Below, piece by piece: positions 6,709 through 7,321 of a stretch of 7,321 nt of DNA. The translations under genes and the position numbers were made by a program. The notes beneath the pieces are model-generated. The model was not told the DNA's origin, searched no databases, and saw nothing but the letters and a program-made list of their open reading frames with translations. The stretch spans positions 1 to 7,321 of the forward strand of contig CAIOZP010000542.1 in assembly GCA_903862805.1 (NCBI GenBank), given 5' to 3'. Numbering within the stretch: the first letter of the stretch is position 1; every line of letters begins with the position of its first letter. The DNA comes from an uncultured Fibrobacterota bacterium. GTDB taxonomy: Bacteria; Fibrobacterota; Chitinivibrionia; Chitinivibrionales; CAIOZP01.

Positions 6709-7321
6709 ATGAGTGGAGAGTTTTGGGCTAAGACCTCAGCTGAAGGATTACCGGGCATTTCGGTATATCAACATATGATAGATGTAGGCTGTGTCGCCAA
6801 AGGCATTGCGGATATGGCTCCTTGCTTGCTTGATAGACTTCAACTCAAATCGTCAACAGTTGGGGCATTGGCGGCACTACATGATATTGGAAAGATTTCT
6901 CCCGGGTTTCAACGGAAATGTGTCGCATGGCTTGAAATGAATGGTTTAGTTGAGATCAATCGCCGGAATGGGTGGGAGTATCTGGAGGCTGACCACGGTA
7001 AAGCCTCTCATGCGGCATTACAACAATTTTTAACTGAACTTGGTTGTTCTCGAAAGACTGGAAAATTTGTTTCGGCGGTGTTGGGGGCACATCATGGACG
7101 ACTTCGTTCGACACCCTTTGATACTGTTGCGAAAGCGTGTGCGACAATCACAGGGATTTCTGAACCCGACAGCGAGATTAATTGGGGACAGACACGACTT
7201 GAGATGGCACAAGCTGTTTTTTCGCACTTTGATGTGGAAAATCAGATTGAGATGACCGATGAATCTCCGGCGCTATGGTGGCTTGCTGGCCTTACGACTG
7301 TGTCAGACTGGATTGGGTCTG
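6709..7321 (+). CDS. cas3: CRISPR-associated Cas3, N-terminal HD nuclease domain (3' part outside window)
   Basis: Cas3 is the nuclease-helicase that type I CRISPR-Cas Cascade complexes recruit to degrade target DNA. The 204 visible codons are open to the window edge. They show the Cas3 HD phosphohydrolase motifs in order: H22 in SVYQHM, LHDIGK with H58-D59 and K62 followed by FQ (67-68), H96 in ADHGKASH, AHHG (127-130) with H128-H129, and VSDWIGS (198-204) with D200. The opening FWAKTSAEG...ISVYQH resembles the E. coli-type Cas3 start and hints at subtype I-E, although I-C or another subtype cannot be excluded. Whether a helicase is fused downstream, or this is a stand-alone HD protein (Cas3''), cannot be told here. 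Composition differs from the upstream genes: about 47.5% GC, all seven Phe codons TTT, and GAT favoured over GAC by seven to three. This suggests horizontal acquisition. Confidence 0.92.
   Translation, partial: MSGEFWAKTSAEGLPGISVYQHMIDVGCVAKGIADMAPCLLDRLQLKSSTVGALAALHDIGKISPGFQRKCVAWLEMNGLVEINRRNGWEYLEADHGKASHAALQQFLTELGCSRKTGKFVSAVLGAHHGRLRSTPFDTVAKACATITGISEPDSEINWGQTRLEMAQAVFSHFDVENQIEMTDESPALWWLAGLTTVSDWIGS

Noticed and set aside
7040..7255. Plus-strand 71-codon frame and minus-strand frames over 6956-7227
   Set aside because: They lie within the Cas3 HD domain, which is read in another frame with all catalytic motifs intact.

Overview
The window carries a bacterial chromosome segment of moderate GC (roughly 53-57% in sampled lines of the leuA and barrel genes) from a Gram-negative organism. 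The diderm inference comes from three predicted lipoproteins and a large signal-peptide-bearing protein that looks like an outer-membrane beta-barrel. The mix of a long-form LeuA, a DUF116 protein and unfamiliar envelope proteins would fit the FCB superphylum (for example a Fibrobacterota-like lineage), but this is a weak inference because no rRNA or other phylogenetic marker beyond rsmA is present.

Layout. (1) Bases 1-936, plus strand: the C-terminal ~311 residues of long-form 2-isopropylmalate synthase (LeuA), cut by the window edge. (2) Bases 1006-2259, minus strand: a small lipoprotein gene followed by a DUF116 membrane protein, probably co-transcribed. A perfect 9-bp inverted repeat spans the stop codon of the first gene and abuts the ribosome binding site of the second. 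(3) Bases 2384-6418, plus strand: a four-gene unit, rsmA (KsgA 16S rRNA dimethyltransferase), a 681-residue putative outer-membrane protein, and two lipoproteins. Each of its three junctions is a four-base ATGA stop/start overlap, so the genes are very likely translationally coupled. (4) Bases 6419-6708: a spacer with no convincing gene. (5) Bases 6709-7321, plus strand: the first 204 codons of a Cas3, whose HD nuclease motifs are all visible. This is the leading edge of a type I CRISPR-Cas locus that continues beyond the window. Its composition (about 47.5% GC, all seven Phe codons TTT) differs from the upstream genes, which suggests a horizontally acquired island beginning somewhere after 6418.

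How the genes relate. leuA (leucine biosynthesis) and rsmA (ribosome maturation) are housekeeping genes. The three genes after rsmA are all exported and look like one envelope-associated set: a barrel plus two lipoproteins that share a C-terminal W-x-I-R-x-W signature and may be distant paralogues of an NTF2-like fold. I do not recognise a named system for this set. It is the least-explained part of the window, and the Cas3 start is the most recognisable accessory element.
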